From assembly GCA_036346405.1 (NCBI GenBank), contig CM070561.1, positions 8,850,441-8,914,440 of the forward strand: a stretch of 64,000 bases of DNA, read 5' to 3'. The translations under genes and the position numbers were made by a program. Within the stretch, counting starts at the first letter, position 1. Each line of letters opens with the position of its first letter. The stretch comes from Phyllostachys edulis. Its lineage: Eukaryota; Streptophyta; Magnoliopsida; Poales; Poaceae. Below, in pieces: positions 1 to 11,263 of the stretch. The notes under the pieces were generated by a model. That model saw only the letters and a program-made list of their open reading frames with translations, was not told the DNA's origin and did not search any database.

Positions 1-1190
1 GTGTTAAGAATGGACGTGGGGTAGAGGAGCAACCCAAAACAAAATCCAAACCCTAGCCCCAAACTCCTCCCTGTCGCAAGCCTTGCCCAAAGACTGTCAG
101 CGCCACCTAACCCTCGCACCTCTCGCCTTTGTGCGTCGCCCAGCATGCGCCACCACTTATCTTCTTGCATGCAAACCGACTATTGTGCTGCCTTGTTCTT
201 TCGGCCAGAAAGCCAGAGAGAGATAGGGAAAGGAAAAGTGCTTCTGCACATGATCCTCTGCACGCATGAATATGTTGTCGGTGCTGCTGCTGACCAGGAC
301 CAGGAGGGGAAGCAAGAAGGGAGAGCCATGAATAAGAGAGGAGGAGAAGGAAAAGAGGAAGAAAGAGGGAAGGATCTCGCGGGATTTTATGATCGGCTCC
401 ATGTTCTTCGAGGGTAAGGATTTGAAAACCTCTAGATGACCCTAAATTAATCGTTGTTCTTTTGGTAGATTATTTTGATAATGGGAAGAGTAGATGACTT
501 TTCTGTCCAAATTTGTTAGAATTAGGGCAGAACATTGCCGGGATGATTAGGGGTATTTAGGTTCAGAATTAGAGTTCGGTCTATTTAGATAAAAGTTAGG
601 TTTTTGCATTAGCTTTCTAGGAAGATATGGATTGTTAAAAACAGAGTAGCAAGTGAAAAAATATAGCCTCTGTAATGTTGCTGTCCAGATTCCAGGAGTA
701 ATTTGCAGCACGTATTAATCTGTAGATTAAAAATAGATATGGAGTAATTTGTGGTTTGGGTCTACTTGAAAAGAGTAGGTAATTTCTTAACGGTTCCATA
801 GAGTCCAATAACATGATTTTTGGACGAGTAGAACATAAGTTATGAATTTTGGGAGACTACAGTCCAAAACCGGGTTGCTGCTGGATATAGTCATGGGAAA
901 CTAGTAAATTGACTTGATAAATGACATAATTAAAATTTGGGCATAACTAGGAAGTAGTAGATAATTCTCTGTAGTTTTTGACAAGTCCTAGTTCAATATA
1001 TTTGCAGGTGTGGATTAAAAAAATATGAAAATATTAAATTTGCAGTCCAGAAGATGACAGATCTGTCTTCTGGGTTAAAACGGGGGTTTAGATGATTTAA
1101 TATGGACATTTGATCAACTAAGAAGTTGTAGGAAATTTTGTAGAGATTCTAGAACTAGTATGGTTTTCCATATTAGGATGTGGGAGTTAC
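1..1190. repeat. LTR-like degenerate repeat sequence
   Basis: No gene is supported here. From about 700 to 1190 a loose phrase of the type aacta..aagttgtag..aattttgtag recurs near 764, 943 and 1113, about 170-180 bp apart. The same kind of phrase occurs on the minus strand inside the LTR at 45387-47820. I infer decayed Gypsy LTR interior. The A/G-rich frame at 145-417 has no recognisable protein features. Confidence 0.4.
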
Positions 1191-1194
1191 CATG

Positions 1195-2159
1195 TAAATG
1201 GGTACCCATTAAGCCCACACACAAATGGGTCTACACCCACGTACGCTTCTTAAAGCGGATGACGAACCGGGCTTCTTGAATCCGTTTTTTCATGATCTTT
1301 ATCTTCATTTGACGTAAACCGTCTCTCCTTACATAGCCTTGCGCCGCAGTTTAGCCAAAAGCCATCAAGGTAGTATTTTTGTTGAAATTACCAAAATATC
1401 CCTTCTTGATCCTTCTCTAAAGACCGAGTCCAATATTTATGAAGCAATCCCATGCTTCGCCACGTGTAGATTGATCAATGTCTCTCTTCATATCAGCAAG
1501 TCTCTCCCATCTGGCTCCCACCGAAATCACCATGACGCTCGCACCAACCCCCGCGCCGCTTGATGCAACCCGTCGCACCGAACTTTCCATTCGGTCATCC
1601 TTGTCCATTTTGCGCCAAGCTTGAGTCCACTAACTTCACCTGGCATCCTCGATTGTTCTGGATCTCAGCTTACCAAGCCTAGTCCCGATCATCTTCGCTG
1701 TTGACCGTAGTTGACCTCCAAGCCTCCTGCACAACAATAGACAAAAAAATCGATTCCAGGAACAAGTTCTTTGCAACTTGAACCACGTTAGCCAAAACAT
1801 GCATCATGCAATACATATGCACTAAAACCCATGGAATTGACCTAACCTACGAACATCGCTGCCAAGCTGGCTAACAAACCAGTCAAACCGCCACCCATGG
1901 CCGGTTTGACCGTCTATAGCCTAACAGCTTCTGAAATTTGCCAAAAACACGTGTTTCAACAAACTCTCAATACCATTGCTAATTGTATCATCATCATAAT
2001 ATCATGAGCATATCCTCATGATATCCACAGTGGAAATATAAGATGTACCCAATTCCACCAAAATCACCAAAATCACAGTAGAAATAATCAAAATGTCTCA
2101 TTTTTGTTAATTCAGTGGTGGTCATGTATATATATTTAGACAACACATTTCAAACATCA
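1195..2159 (-). mobile_element. Fragment of a Copia (SIRE-like) LTR, reverse orientation
   Basis: Read on the minus strand, this stretch aligns by eye with the first two thirds of the LTR at 54294-56150. It begins with the same TGATGTTTG terminus (2159 down to 2151). It shares the phrases around gtcaac.acggtcaac and gagatgatcgggact, the segment ending ggactcggtctttagaga, and the ttttggtaatttca block. Similarity fades near 1195, before the TATA region. It is a truncated LTR with no adjoining internal domain. Many small indels separate it from the 54-kb copy, so it is an old copy or a different subfamily. Confidence 0.8.
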
Positions 2160-2173
2160 ACTTCTAGGTTTTA

Positions 2174-2732
2174 GGTTATGTTTGGTTTATGACCCTGGTA
2201 GCCAGACCAAAATTTTGGCAAAACCTAAACCTAGGCAATACCAAAACCCGAGCAAAAAAAAGGTGTTTGAATCGTAGCCATACCAATTCGTAGGCAATGG
2301 TGAAATTAGGGTATAAATTGATTTGTTTGGATTGCAATCATACCAAAGTTTGCCAAAATTGTGAGTATGGCACATGAGCCCCACATAGCATCTAATTTTC
2401 TTTGCATCACAATATAGGTAATATGGGTCTTGTTTTGTTGATTATATTACAAGTAATACAATAGTTAAAACAGATCACAAGTCGGATATCAAGTCGGATA
2501 TCAGATTCAAGATATATAGTTGATATAAGTTTCGTAATCGAACAAAATGTACATCTAATGCGGCCAATCACTTATTGCCATGTCACCAAAGCATATACAA
2601 GCTGCCCTGCTAATTTCCGGGCGAAGGAATTGGCCGTCCTCAAAACGCCTAGGAGTTTGGCGCCAATCACTCTCGCGTTACCAAATTTTTTCAAGGCATA
2701 CCCAATTTTGGTCACAAACCAAACCATGAATT
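2174..2732. mobile_element. Candidate PIF/Harbinger (Tourist-like) MITE
   Basis: The ends form an imperfect inverted repeat: atgtttggtttatgacc at the left and ggtcacaaaccaaaccat at the right. A tta lies before the left end and another tta lies near 2733-2735, as expected for Harbinger target duplications. The interior is A/T-rich and has no coding frame of note. The exact right end is unsure because the inverted repeat is short of perfect. Confidence 0.35.
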
Positions 2733-2735
2733 TTA

Positions 2736-3205
2736 GTAGACTAAGTCAGACTACTTATCCAGTTTCAAACCCGTGCGAAATACATATTGTAGGTCTAGTC
2801 GAGCCTAAACATTAGGGAGGGACATTGAAATGAGTTCCGATGTTTGCTTTTCTTAATAGCTTCAACTTTTATCGTCATGAAGCACGACAGAATAATTATT
2901 TATTATGTAATATCATTATTGTTTTTGAAACATATGTAATATTATTATCATCAATAGGATATAGCAGGCTAAAAAAAATCATTGAGGGGGATATTACAAC
3001 ACTTTTAACCTCCGTTTCTACGTAAGTTAGCCAACGACGGCTTCTAGAAAAGTAGATGGAAGCTGAGCTTTCTTGACGATCATGGGCGATGTGAGCGTGA
3101 CAAATGAGATTTGGATGCCTTCAACTTTACTACTAGGTTTCCTTTTATCCTGGATGTCTTTTTGAAAAGATCGTACTCTGTGAGTATAGTGGCCCTCGGC
3201 ACGTT

Positions 3206-3208
<3 letters not shown>
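2736..3208. other. No recognisable feature
   Basis: A/T-rich intergenic sequence. I see no gene, repeat boundary or RNA gene here. Confidence 0.5.

Positions 3209-3252
<44 letters not shown>
3209..3252. repeat. (TA)n microsatellite, left of the Micron-like MITE
   Basis: A continuous run of TA dinucleotides, about 22 units. It lies directly left of an inverted-repeat element that has another TA run on its right side. Confidence 0.95.
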
Positions 3253-3254
<2 letters not shown>

Positions 3255-3620
3255 GGTATGGTACTCAGTACGTATTCTCACCTCTCATATACCACTTAAA
3301 TTGTATGATTTATACCTCTTTATCTATTTGAGTATACTCCAATAACGATTATAAGATACCTTAAAGTGAGTTCCATGAAAAAATTCATTAATTTTCACTT
3401 TTTATAGCAAATTTTCTGTATATACTTTTTTTATATATGAAAAAGGGTATATAGCAAAAAACAAAGGGCTCCAATGATTTTTTTTTTCAATTAAGTCGCA
3501 TTGGAGTATCTTATAATTAGTATTTAAGTATACTGAAAACGATAAAGAAGTATAATATGTGCGTTTAAGTGGTATATTGGAAGTGGGAGTACATACTCCC
3601 AGGAGTACGAAACGGACGTC
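3253..3620. mobile_element. Micron-like MITE inserted in a TA microsatellite
   Basis: The left part (3261-3360) and right part (3500-3608) are imperfect inverted repeats over about 110 bp. They share GTACTC ends, atataccacttaaa and its complement, and ataagatac. The element is about 370 bp and is flanked on both sides by TA dinucleotide runs. This is the arrangement known for the rice Micron family, which integrates into (TA)n tracts. It has no coding capacity. Family assignment rests on architecture, not on a database match. Confidence 0.6.

Positions 3621-3652
<32 letters not shown>
3621..3652. repeat. (TA)n(GA)n compound microsatellite
   Basis: About 19 bp of alternating AT are followed directly by about 13 bp of GA. 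This is the right flank of the Micron-like element. Confidence 0.9.
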
Positions 3653-3785
3653 CTGACTATAGGAAGAAAGCAAAGGTAGAAATTGAAACAACCGGATAAA
3701 GCAAATAAAGTTCAAGCACGCACAAGATCTCACGGACCAAATTAAACTAGCTACTTTGCTTGCATGTTAACACATTGACGGCACG

Positions 3786-3843
3786 GCACAAGAAGAAAGC
3801 AAGTGTTTAACAAAGCACAAGAAGAAAGCAAGTGTTTAACAAA
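3786..3843. repeat. Tandem duplication, 29 bp x 2
   Basis: The unit starting gcacaagaagaaagcaagtg occurs twice in direct succession (3786-3814 and 3815-3843) with no differences. It is a recent local duplication with no gene attached. Confidence 0.9.
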
Positions 3844-4471
3844 TGTGTTTTGCGTCCCCCTTCTTGCATACATACGCATAACTGTACTCCTAGTATTGGG
3901 AACCCATCCGGGCCTGCTGCTCCCACGCTGTACTATATATATATTCATTCTGTTTTAGACCACTAATATACACAAAAGTATTTAGATTTGTTAAACAAAA
4001 ATAATATTAGTACATTTATCATCAAAAGTTCTATCATATAATTATATTTTTAATATTGTATAACATATAATTAGGAAAAATAATAGTTGGAGTTGAGTAT
4101 TAGGTGCCGTGTCCATATCCAAAATGATAAATAAGAGAATGTATAGTGTAATTATATATGGCAACATATCTAGTGCAAGAAGATAATTGGGTGGTACAAT
4201 ACAAAAGGTGACCAGGGCCTCAGATCTAGCTCGTGCAGCTCAGATGGAGGAAGGTGGGAGACCCCAATCCACTTATGCCCTTTTTCGAAAACCATAAGGA
4301 AAACACATTCACTGGAACACTGTCAGAACTTGAATATGCAAATCTGGATCCTCTGTGTATACTACACCAGTCCAGGATCACACTAGTGTATATAGTGGGA
4401 ACATCGATGAATTATCATTCCACATACACAAAATACTAAGAAAGAAACAAATATCTTTAACTATCAGAGTA
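3844..4471. other. No recognisable feature
   Basis: A/T-rich intergenic sequence with short open frames only. No domain, TIR or terminal motif was found. Confidence 0.45.
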
Positions 4472-4557
4472 GTGACCATATGGCCGGAGCTTACAATTAA
4501 TAGCCTAGAAGACTGTGACCTTATGGTCGGAGCTTACAATTAATAGCCTAGAAGGCT
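4472..4557. repeat. Tandem duplication, 43 bp x 2
   Basis: Two direct copies (4472-4514 and 4515-4557) share gtgacc.tatgg.cggagct followed by tacaattaatagcctagaag. They differ at only a few positions. Confidence 0.85.
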
Positions 4558-4914
4558 AAATATCTCAAATAAATTGTTGCAGAAGAAAATATGATAATCT
4601 TCAAGTGTAGTCCATTCATATGCCCACAAACAATCGACTGGGATAATGCGGCCTAATTCTCCATGACCTTTGAAGTAGTAGTCCTCAATGACCAACAGTG
4701 TTGATGACATCTTTAGCAACTAAGCATCATTGTATATAGCAAGAATGAGTGCATGAAGTACTCAACAAGTTGCCCACACAGAATGCAATTATAGATGCAA
4801 GGCTGATTACAAAGGAATAGCTATCTTGGTTTGTTCTGAATAAAGCGACATGTTCATTGAAATATGATAAATAGTTTGAAAGCAAAATTTAAAACAATAT
4901 AATAAATAATAAAC

Positions 4915-6190
4915 AGATTGAATAACTTCTACACTTGTAAACCTGAGCAAAAGCAATACACGTGATTTAGGTAGTATATAATTTTCATCAAGGCAAATTT
5001 GGATATATGCCACTCAGAAACAATGCGTTTCGATATATGCCACTGAGAATCTTCAAATTGGATATATGCCACTCTAAATTTGATTAGCTTTGATATATGC
5101 CACTATAAGACATTTTTGCCCCTAGCTATTCTTCTTCCTCCCCTCTTCTTTCCCGCTGCAGCGCTCGGAGCTCACTCGCGGCGGTGGCCGCCCGCCGGGC
5201 GCCCCCATGCCAATCCCATTGCTCGAAGCCCTCGAGACCACCTCAACCGCCCGCCGCCGCCGACATCGTCGACCTGCATCGAAGCGGCTTATGTCCCCTC
5301 CTCGCCGCCGCCGAGCAGCCCTTGAGACGAGCCGTGGGCGTCGCGGTCGGCGGTTGACACGCAGGACTCAATGCCGACGACATCGTCAACCTGACCAGCG
5401 TCCGTCGTCCACATCGAGGCGGCGGCGGAGGTGCTCGGAGGCGAGAAGTTGGCACCGTGCACCTTGACGTCGCACGACAGTGCGAGGAACGCCGAAGTCG
5501 GTGGCGCAGGCACGGCGGCGACACTCCGCAGAGCTCGCATCCGTGGCGTAAGAAGAAAATGGGAGGAAGAAGGCGCCAAGAAAGGTCTGGTGCCGGCACC
5601 AAAATGGCTGCCAGGGGCGCAGGAGCCGGGCCGGGAGGGGGCCAAAGGAGAAGGAACAGGCGCGGCAGAGTGAGCCGAAGGGAGCGGGCCGAGGCTTTGG
5701 TGGCGGCACGAGGAGCCACCGCCGGCGGCGTGAAGAGCACTGCAGTCAAGCGAGTGCGTCATGCGGACCTGCTGAGCCAAGGAGCAAGCCGGCAGAGGAG
5801 GTCTTGTGACCAAGCTGGGGTAGGAGCCGGTGGCCGGAGGGGAGGAGCTGAGCCAGAGGATGGAGGAAGGAGGAAGACGCCATGGAAGAATGTTGGGCAT
5901 GAGCAAAAGCTCCAGGGAGCAAAGAGCAAGGGGAAAGAAGAGGGGAGGAAGAAGAATAGTTAGGGGCAAAAATGTCTTATAGTGGTATATATCAAAGCTA
6001 ACCAGATTTAGAGTGGTATATATCCAATTTGAAAATTCTCAGTGGCATATATCGAAACGCATTGTTTCTGAGTGGCATATATCCAAATTTGCCTTTCATC
6101 AATATCATAGCTAGACTCATCTAGGAGTGAATTCACCTCTTGTTGTAGTTTTGTAGCACAACTCCCGGTCATTGGACCCAAGTAAGCCTC
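4915..6190 (-). pseudogene. Ty3/Gypsy polyprotein scrap, split by a Mutator-like element
   Basis: On the minus strand, 6190 down to 6103 reads GPMTGSCATKLQQEVNSLL and then acidic residues ending in YDIDE. The reading continues past the insertion into NYILPKSRVLLLLRF near 4980-4930. A GPMT(R)-x-R-A-K-x-L-x-x-x-VN-x-LL segment is familiar from the C-terminal part of grass Ty3/Gypsy Gag. The element at 4992-6093 interrupts the frame, and its 9-bp TSD lies inside the coding text. No other domain of the parent element is recognisable nearby, so this is an old fragment. Confidence 0.5.
4992..6093. mobile_element. Non-autonomous Mutator-like element with GC-rich cargo (Pack-MULE candidate)
   Basis: Inverted repeats of about 165 bp, nearly identical, begin with GGCAAATTTGGATATATGCC at 4992 and end with the complement at 6093. 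A perfect 9-bp TSD, TTTCATCAA, flanks the element (4983-4991 and 6094-6102). Each TIR carries four copies of an ATATGCCACT-type motif. The interior (about 5160-5940) is strikingly GC-rich compared with the A/T-rich flanks, as in Pack-MULEs that captured GC-rich gene 5' ends. Long frames exist on both strands, but none has a domain I recognise and several start inside the TIR, so I do not call a gene. Confidence 0.85.
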
Positions 6191-7770
6191 CTTTGTGGGA
6201 GCATCAATTTATAGCCATATTAGATCATGTTATGCAGCAACTAATACTGGCGTACTTGGTATGTCCTCATCACAGAAGCGTGGTAGGTTATACCTAATTC
6301 CTTAGATCGTTGTTGCGGGGGAATCACGAAGACCCATACACCTAAGGCTATAGCCTAGGGTCCATGATAAGGCATTCCTTAAATCTATCTTGTATTGTTG
6401 CTGTAGTACTTGGGAGTAGGTGTTGCAAGGGATATGTTGATAGATATATGCATCTTTGGCTCCGCCCTCATAAAGATAGTACGAATGTAAAGTGGCAAAC
6501 ATCAACTCTTTGAACTCTACTAGTTGAGAGCCAACACCTCAAGAACGCCTTTAGTTATGATATATCATGTTATTTATATTTCTACAATTTATTATTATTA
6601 GCCATTTAATTATTATTAAAGCTAGAGTTTTGCATAAGGAAACCTACCGCACCTCGTGGATACTAGGGTTTTCAATCTGAAAGTTTTTTTTTTTGGGGAA
6701 GTGAAAATCGGAAAATTTCGGTCGAAAGTTTCATTTTTTTTGAAATTTTCGGATTTTAAATTAAAAAAATCAAATTCGAACAAAATTCAAGCAAAATTGA
6801 TTTTTTTGGACAAAATTTATCAAAACTGTTTTTTTTGGACCAGTTTGTAATCCTACCAGTCCCACCGATAAATCTGGTTTGGCCGATAATAGGCTGGTTT
6901 TTGCTGATTTTTGAATCCCTGGTGGATATGATGCTCTTACTCATTTGAAATAGCTACCGGCAACAATGATACCATGCACTTGTGGGCTATTCGGCCATCA
7001 GCCATTCAAGCCAGCCAAGAGGCATGCCATCGTGCCTCAGGACCATGTACCAAGCCCCAATGGAAGAAACGGACTACAACATCATACCGGCCCCAACTGC
7101 CCCTCCAGCCTGGCTCCCCTCGCGCTATGAATTCAAGGGCGGACTGGCAACGGTTGTGGAAGATCGCAATCACCGTGGGCACTCCGACGACAACGCCGAC
7201 AGTGGCAAAGACGCTCACGACTACCAAGAAGCCGCCGCCGTGACAGCTATTCCAGCCAATCCACGAAGCACTATCACCGTCACCACGACGGCAGCGACCA
7301 TGACGAGAGCCACTTTCATGATAGCCACCATATGTTAGGTAATCTTTGTGTGTATGATATATTTAGATTTTAAGGAAAATTTGTGTTTTATATTTAGGCA
7401 GTATTCGTTATGGATATTAGAGTTGGTTTGGAATCCCATTCAGGATACGTAGAATCTTTTTCGGATACGAATAGTCGTTTGCTCTCAATAAAAAGGTACC
7501 TCTATAATCTGATTTCGTGAAGCAATAAGCAATAGACGAGAGGAAAAAAAATAGAAACGCCAGCACCAAAAAAACTTTCTCTGCAGGATTCTTGCGTTAT
7601 GTGAGTTTCCATAGTTGTTTACGTGTGTGTTTATCTAGTGCGTGAGTCTTCATCCAAGGATCAGCGTATGTGTGTATACATTTCATCTACCGATCGCTTC
7701 CAGCGTACGTGTGCTGTGCTTCATCCAAGGATCGAAGTCCTATCTAACTGAAGCATAGAGCGTGCGCGTG
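6191..7770. other. No gene supported
   Basis: The stretch is mainly A/T-rich, with a GC-richer patch at 6970-7340. A 118-codon frame at 6982-7338 is rich in Thr, Ala and Ser, lacks any known motif, and overlaps another frame of similar quality, so it is not called. The phrase cttcatccaaggatc occurs twice (about 7647 and 7718). Confidence 0.4.
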
Positions 7771-7866
7771 CTTCACTATTACAAAATAAGCTATAAAAAA
7801 CGCCTTATTACAGGACTATTTGTGATATGTAAGCAATATAAATACTTTGTCCCGACACATCCCTAT

Positions 7867-8025
7867 GCCTATTCCCATTTGAGCTGCCACATTGCTGCCT
7901 CCTCCCCCGTTACGCCACCAAAGGAGAAGAAAGGGAATGAAGGAGGCAGAGAGAAGAAGGAATGGCCTCATGCCCAATCCCATTTGAGCCGTCACCCTGC
8001 TGCCTCCTCCCCCATTACACCACCT
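7867..8025 (+). repeat. Direct duplication in the CACTA leader, about 108 bp apart
   Basis: The stretch ttcccatttgagctgccac.ttgctgcctcctccccc.ttac.ccacc at 7870-7920 recurs at about 7978-8025 with few changes. Purine-rich sequence follows each copy. It lies upstream of the transposase and has no coding signal. Confidence 0.7.
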
Positions 8026-8272
8026 TAGAGAGGAGAAGGAAGGGAGGGAAGGAGGAGGAGGAAGGGAGGAGAAGAAGAAGATTAGGAAGAAAGGGAGGAG
8101 GATTTCACAGGATATTTGGGATTTTTGGCGTGAGCTCGAGGGTAACGATCTGTAACTATTTATATTTGTTCTAGGTTAATCACAAATTAATTTTAGTATG
8201 TTTGGTCAATAGGAAGTGTACTTGCGGTTTATTAATATAATTTAACACTAATTTGTTACGTGCGTATCGTAG

Positions 8273-10096
8273 ATGGACCGAAACTGGATGTACGGTGCGA
8301 ACCATGTGAGTGAAGAGTACATTAATGGCGTGTTTGCTTTTAGAAGAGCCGCCGAGCAGGATATGTTGAAGAAGGGGATTAAATGTATGTACTGTCTATG
8401 CATTGATTGCGGTAATCTGAAAATATTTGACAACCCGGCGCAGATCGAAGCGCACTTGATTCGAAGGGGTTTTAAAAAAGGGTATACATGTTGGACCAGT
8501 CACGGTGAAGAGCAGATTATCTAGGAAGTTAATAATGACGACATCACCGAGAAAGTCAACGATATGCCGGATGTGGACTGTGCTTTTGATGAGGATAGGT
8601 CGCACGATGACAGTCTGGATCAGATGCTACACAATGTAGAAGGGAACTACAGTGAGAGAGAGTTTTGCAAATTCGAGGGCTTAATGGAGGACTCGTGGAA
8701 ACCTTTATTCCCTAGCTGCAAACCAGAATACACAAGGTTGTCAACCGTGCTTGAACTGCTGAAATTGAAGGCAAGTAATGGTTGGTTCGACAAGAGTTTC
8801 ACAACGTTGTTAGGTCTCCTAGCGGATATCCTTCTGAAGGGAAACATGTTGCCTAGCACCACCTACCAAGCCAAGAAGGTTCTTTGCCCATTGGGAATGG
8901 AAGTAGAAAGAATACATGCATACCTGAACGATTGTATCCTCTACTGTAAAGGGTATACAGACATGCATGTATGTCCCGTGTGCAAAGCATCCCGATAGAA
9001 GCGTAAGAATACTGCTAAGGTGAAGCAAGGACCTCCTGCTAAGATGTTGTGGTATCTGCCTGTGATCCCACGTTTGAAGCGTTTATTCGCGAACCGAAAG
9101 GATGCAAGATTGCTATGTTGGCACTCGGATGAGCGTAAGAAAGATGGAAAGCTAAGATACCCTGCTGATTCTGTCTAGTGGAGAAACTTCGATTGGAGCT
9201 TCGAAGAGTTCGGTGCGGAACCAAGGAACATAAGGTTAGGGTTGAGTACAGATAGAATGAATCCTTTTGGTAACATGAGCAGCCGACATAGCACCTGGCC
9301 CGTGAATCTATGTATGCACAACCTTCCTCCTTGGTTGTATATGAAGCGGAAGTATATTTTGATGTCACTACTTATCCAAGGACCGAAGCAACTTAAGAAT
9401 GATATTGATGTGTACCTAGCACCATTACTGCAAGATCTTGTGACATTGTGGAACGAAGGGGTACAAGTACGGGATGCTTACAAACGGGAGAACTTTACTT
9501 TACACGCTATGTTGTTCTGCACCATCAATGATTTTTCTGCCTTTGGTAACCTGTCGGGGTTCAGTACAAAAGGAGTCAAAGCCTGTCTGCACTGCTTAGA
9601 TGGTACAGAGAGTGTATAGCTGAACAACTCGTGCAAAACTGTGTATATACGTCACCATAGGTTCCTTCCCAGGATTCACCCATACCGCAAGTTGAAGAAA
9701 CAATTCGATGAAAATAAGGAGGGCGGTTCAGCTCCAAGGGCTTTTAGAGGGAAAGAGGTCTATGATATGGTTAAGGATATCGATGTTGTGCTTGGGAAGG
9801 GACGTAAATTAAGGATCTGTCAGAAGAACATCTGGAAGAAGCGGTTAATTTGTTGAGACTTGCCTTATTGGTAGCACTTAGAAGTTCGCCATTGCATCGA
9901 CATCATGCACGTGGAGAAGAATGTATGTGATAGCTTGATTGGTCTCTTACTGAACATTAGTAGCAAAACAAAGGATGGTGTTAATGCACGGCGTGACTTG
10001 GTTGATATGAACATAAGGACCGACTTAGCACCGAAAGAGACCGATAAAGGACGAACGTGCCTTCTCCCCAGCTTGCTATACTCTATCCAAGGCTGA
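8273..10096 (+). pseudogene. TNP2-type CACTA transposase, decayed
   Basis: The start MDRNWMYG is the usual opening of grass TNP2 proteins. It directly follows a plausible intron acceptor (tcgtag) and begins the transposase-associated domain, with a Cys-rich part near codons 40-50. The TNP2 core follows: PTTYQAKK-like, CPVCKASR, then WYLPVIPRLKRLF at about 9049-9087, NPFG, WPVNLCMHNLPPWLYMKR, and IDIMHVEKNVCDSLIGLLLN near 9897-9957. All parts lie in one reading frame but are broken by stops at 8522, 8996, 9176, 9617, 9853 and 9881. Several stops are explained by CAG or TGG changing to a stop codon. The C-terminal third of a normal TNP2 is missing. No product is expected. Confidence 0.9.
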
Positions 10097-10254
10097 GAGA
10101 AATGAACTGTACCAGAGCTTGCATGGTGTGAAAGTTCCGTCCGGTTACTCCGCCAGCATTAAGAAATTTGTTTCCATGGAAGATTTGAAATTAATTGGTA
10201 TGAAGTCCCATGATTTTCATGTGCTGATGACATAAATGCTTTCTGTTGCAATTA

Positions 10255-10446
10255 AGAGTATCTGTGATATCCCACATATCACAGATAGTTTTAACTAAAA
10301 ATTGTCTGTGTTGTTCCTCTTATCATAGACGGCTTAAAAACCGTCTGTGATAACAGGCGTATCACATACATGCAAATACAGACGGTTCGAAAACTGTCTG
10401 TGATGATAGCTCCGAACCGACTGTGATGAGGTTTTATGTAGTAGTG
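10255..10446. repeat. CACTA 3' subterminal inverted motif array
   Basis: Copies of atcacagacggtt-like sequence and its complement occur here: gtctgtgataac, acagacggttcg and gtctgtgatgat. Such arrays are known as transposase (TNPA) binding regions in En/Spm elements. The same core motif occurs in the elements at 50758 and 59659. Confidence 0.8.
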
Positions 10447-10530
10447 CTTCTAGCGCCATTTGAACGCTCTTTCGAACGTGCCGAGTGTTCTGCCGATCAT
10501 CGTGAGTTGCTTCTTCCAAGCGTGAGCTTC

Positions 10531-10830
10531 CACTACGCCATGACATAGAATTATGGGCAATCAAACTGCCAGAAAAAACTGCGTTGAAAAGCAAATTATC
10601 TGCCGGGAATGTGTTTCCCCAGCACTTACTACCTGCTCGGTAAAGTGCTGCCGGGAAATACATTCCCCGACAGATATGTGGGTTCACAGCAGTTAAGTGC
10701 CCTAGATAAGTTGGTTTTTCCCAGCAGTTAGAGGTTTCCTAGCAGTTAGAGTTTCTCCGGCAGTTAGATGTATTGCCGGTAGTTAACTGCCCTCGATTGT
10801 CTGTTTTCCCCGGCAGATATATTGACATCA
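10531..10830. mobile_element. Terminal fragment of a second CACTA-type element
   Basis: The sequence starts cactacgccatgac at 10531. It contains repeated tgccggga/tttcccggca-type motifs at 10600-10660 and then about five copies of ggcagtta at 10690-10800. The CACTACGCC start and dense short inverted motifs resemble a CACTA end of a different family from 7774-10446. No matching opposite end was found, so it is a truncated end or only resembles one. Confidence 0.4.
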
Positions 10831-11263
10831 TTGGCATGATTTCCAGTAGATTAGGCACCTAGGAATATATATGTAAAAATACCAATAAAATTTAATTATA
10901 CCATCAAGAATAGTGAATTTAATATTTTATCAATAGTTTGCACCATTTAACCAAAATTTAGAAAGCATACAATTTTCTCAATCATAGAACTTAGAAAATA
11001 TCATATTAACAATCAAAATATAGTTGCAACACATAGATGAAATTCAGATGATGCAAAATACATAAACCTGAAATATAATATTTCTAACAAGCACAACAGT
11101 ACATGTGCAGTACACCATAACACAATTCCTTGGCATGTACAAAACATCCACGCAAAAGAAGTCGACAATGAAGATGTCCATATAAGAAAATTGTCATGCT
11201 ATCACCATTTGCAAAATAAGGACGATCACTCCATCAACAAACAATAACTTAAATAGCCCTTAT
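10831..11263. other. No recognisable feature
   Basis: A/T-rich sequence between the CACTA-like end and the minus-strand LTR. No frame, repeat or terminal motif stands out. Confidence 0.45.

Larger units (their letters stand above)
7774..10446 (+). mobile_element. CACTA (En/Spm) DNA transposon, complete ends, 2673 bp
   Basis: The left end CACTATTACAAAATAAG at 7774 and the right end ttttatgtagtagtg finishing at 10446 are inverted CACTA termini. They are flanked by a 3-bp TSD, CTT (7771-7773 and 10447-10449). The interior holds a decayed TNP2 transposase in one frame and, next to the right end, inverted copies of the subterminal motif atcacagacggtt. The second gene of autonomous CACTA elements (TNPA/protease) and much subterminal sequence are absent, so this is an internally deleted, immobile derivative. 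Confidence 0.92.

Noticed and set aside
145..417. Open frames on both strands in an A/G-rich patch
   Set aside because: Biased composition, no domain, overlapping frames of similar length on the opposite strand.
3027..3299. Frames containing runs of Tyr-Ile
   Set aside because: They translate the TA microsatellite and are not proteins.
5243..5969. Several long frames on both strands inside the Mutator-like element
   Set aside because: GC-rich sequence gives long frames by chance. Some start inside the TIR and no known domain is present. Kept only as possible cargo.
6982..7338. 118-codon frame
   Set aside because: Thr/Ala/Ser-rich with no motif, and a second overlapping frame is equally open.
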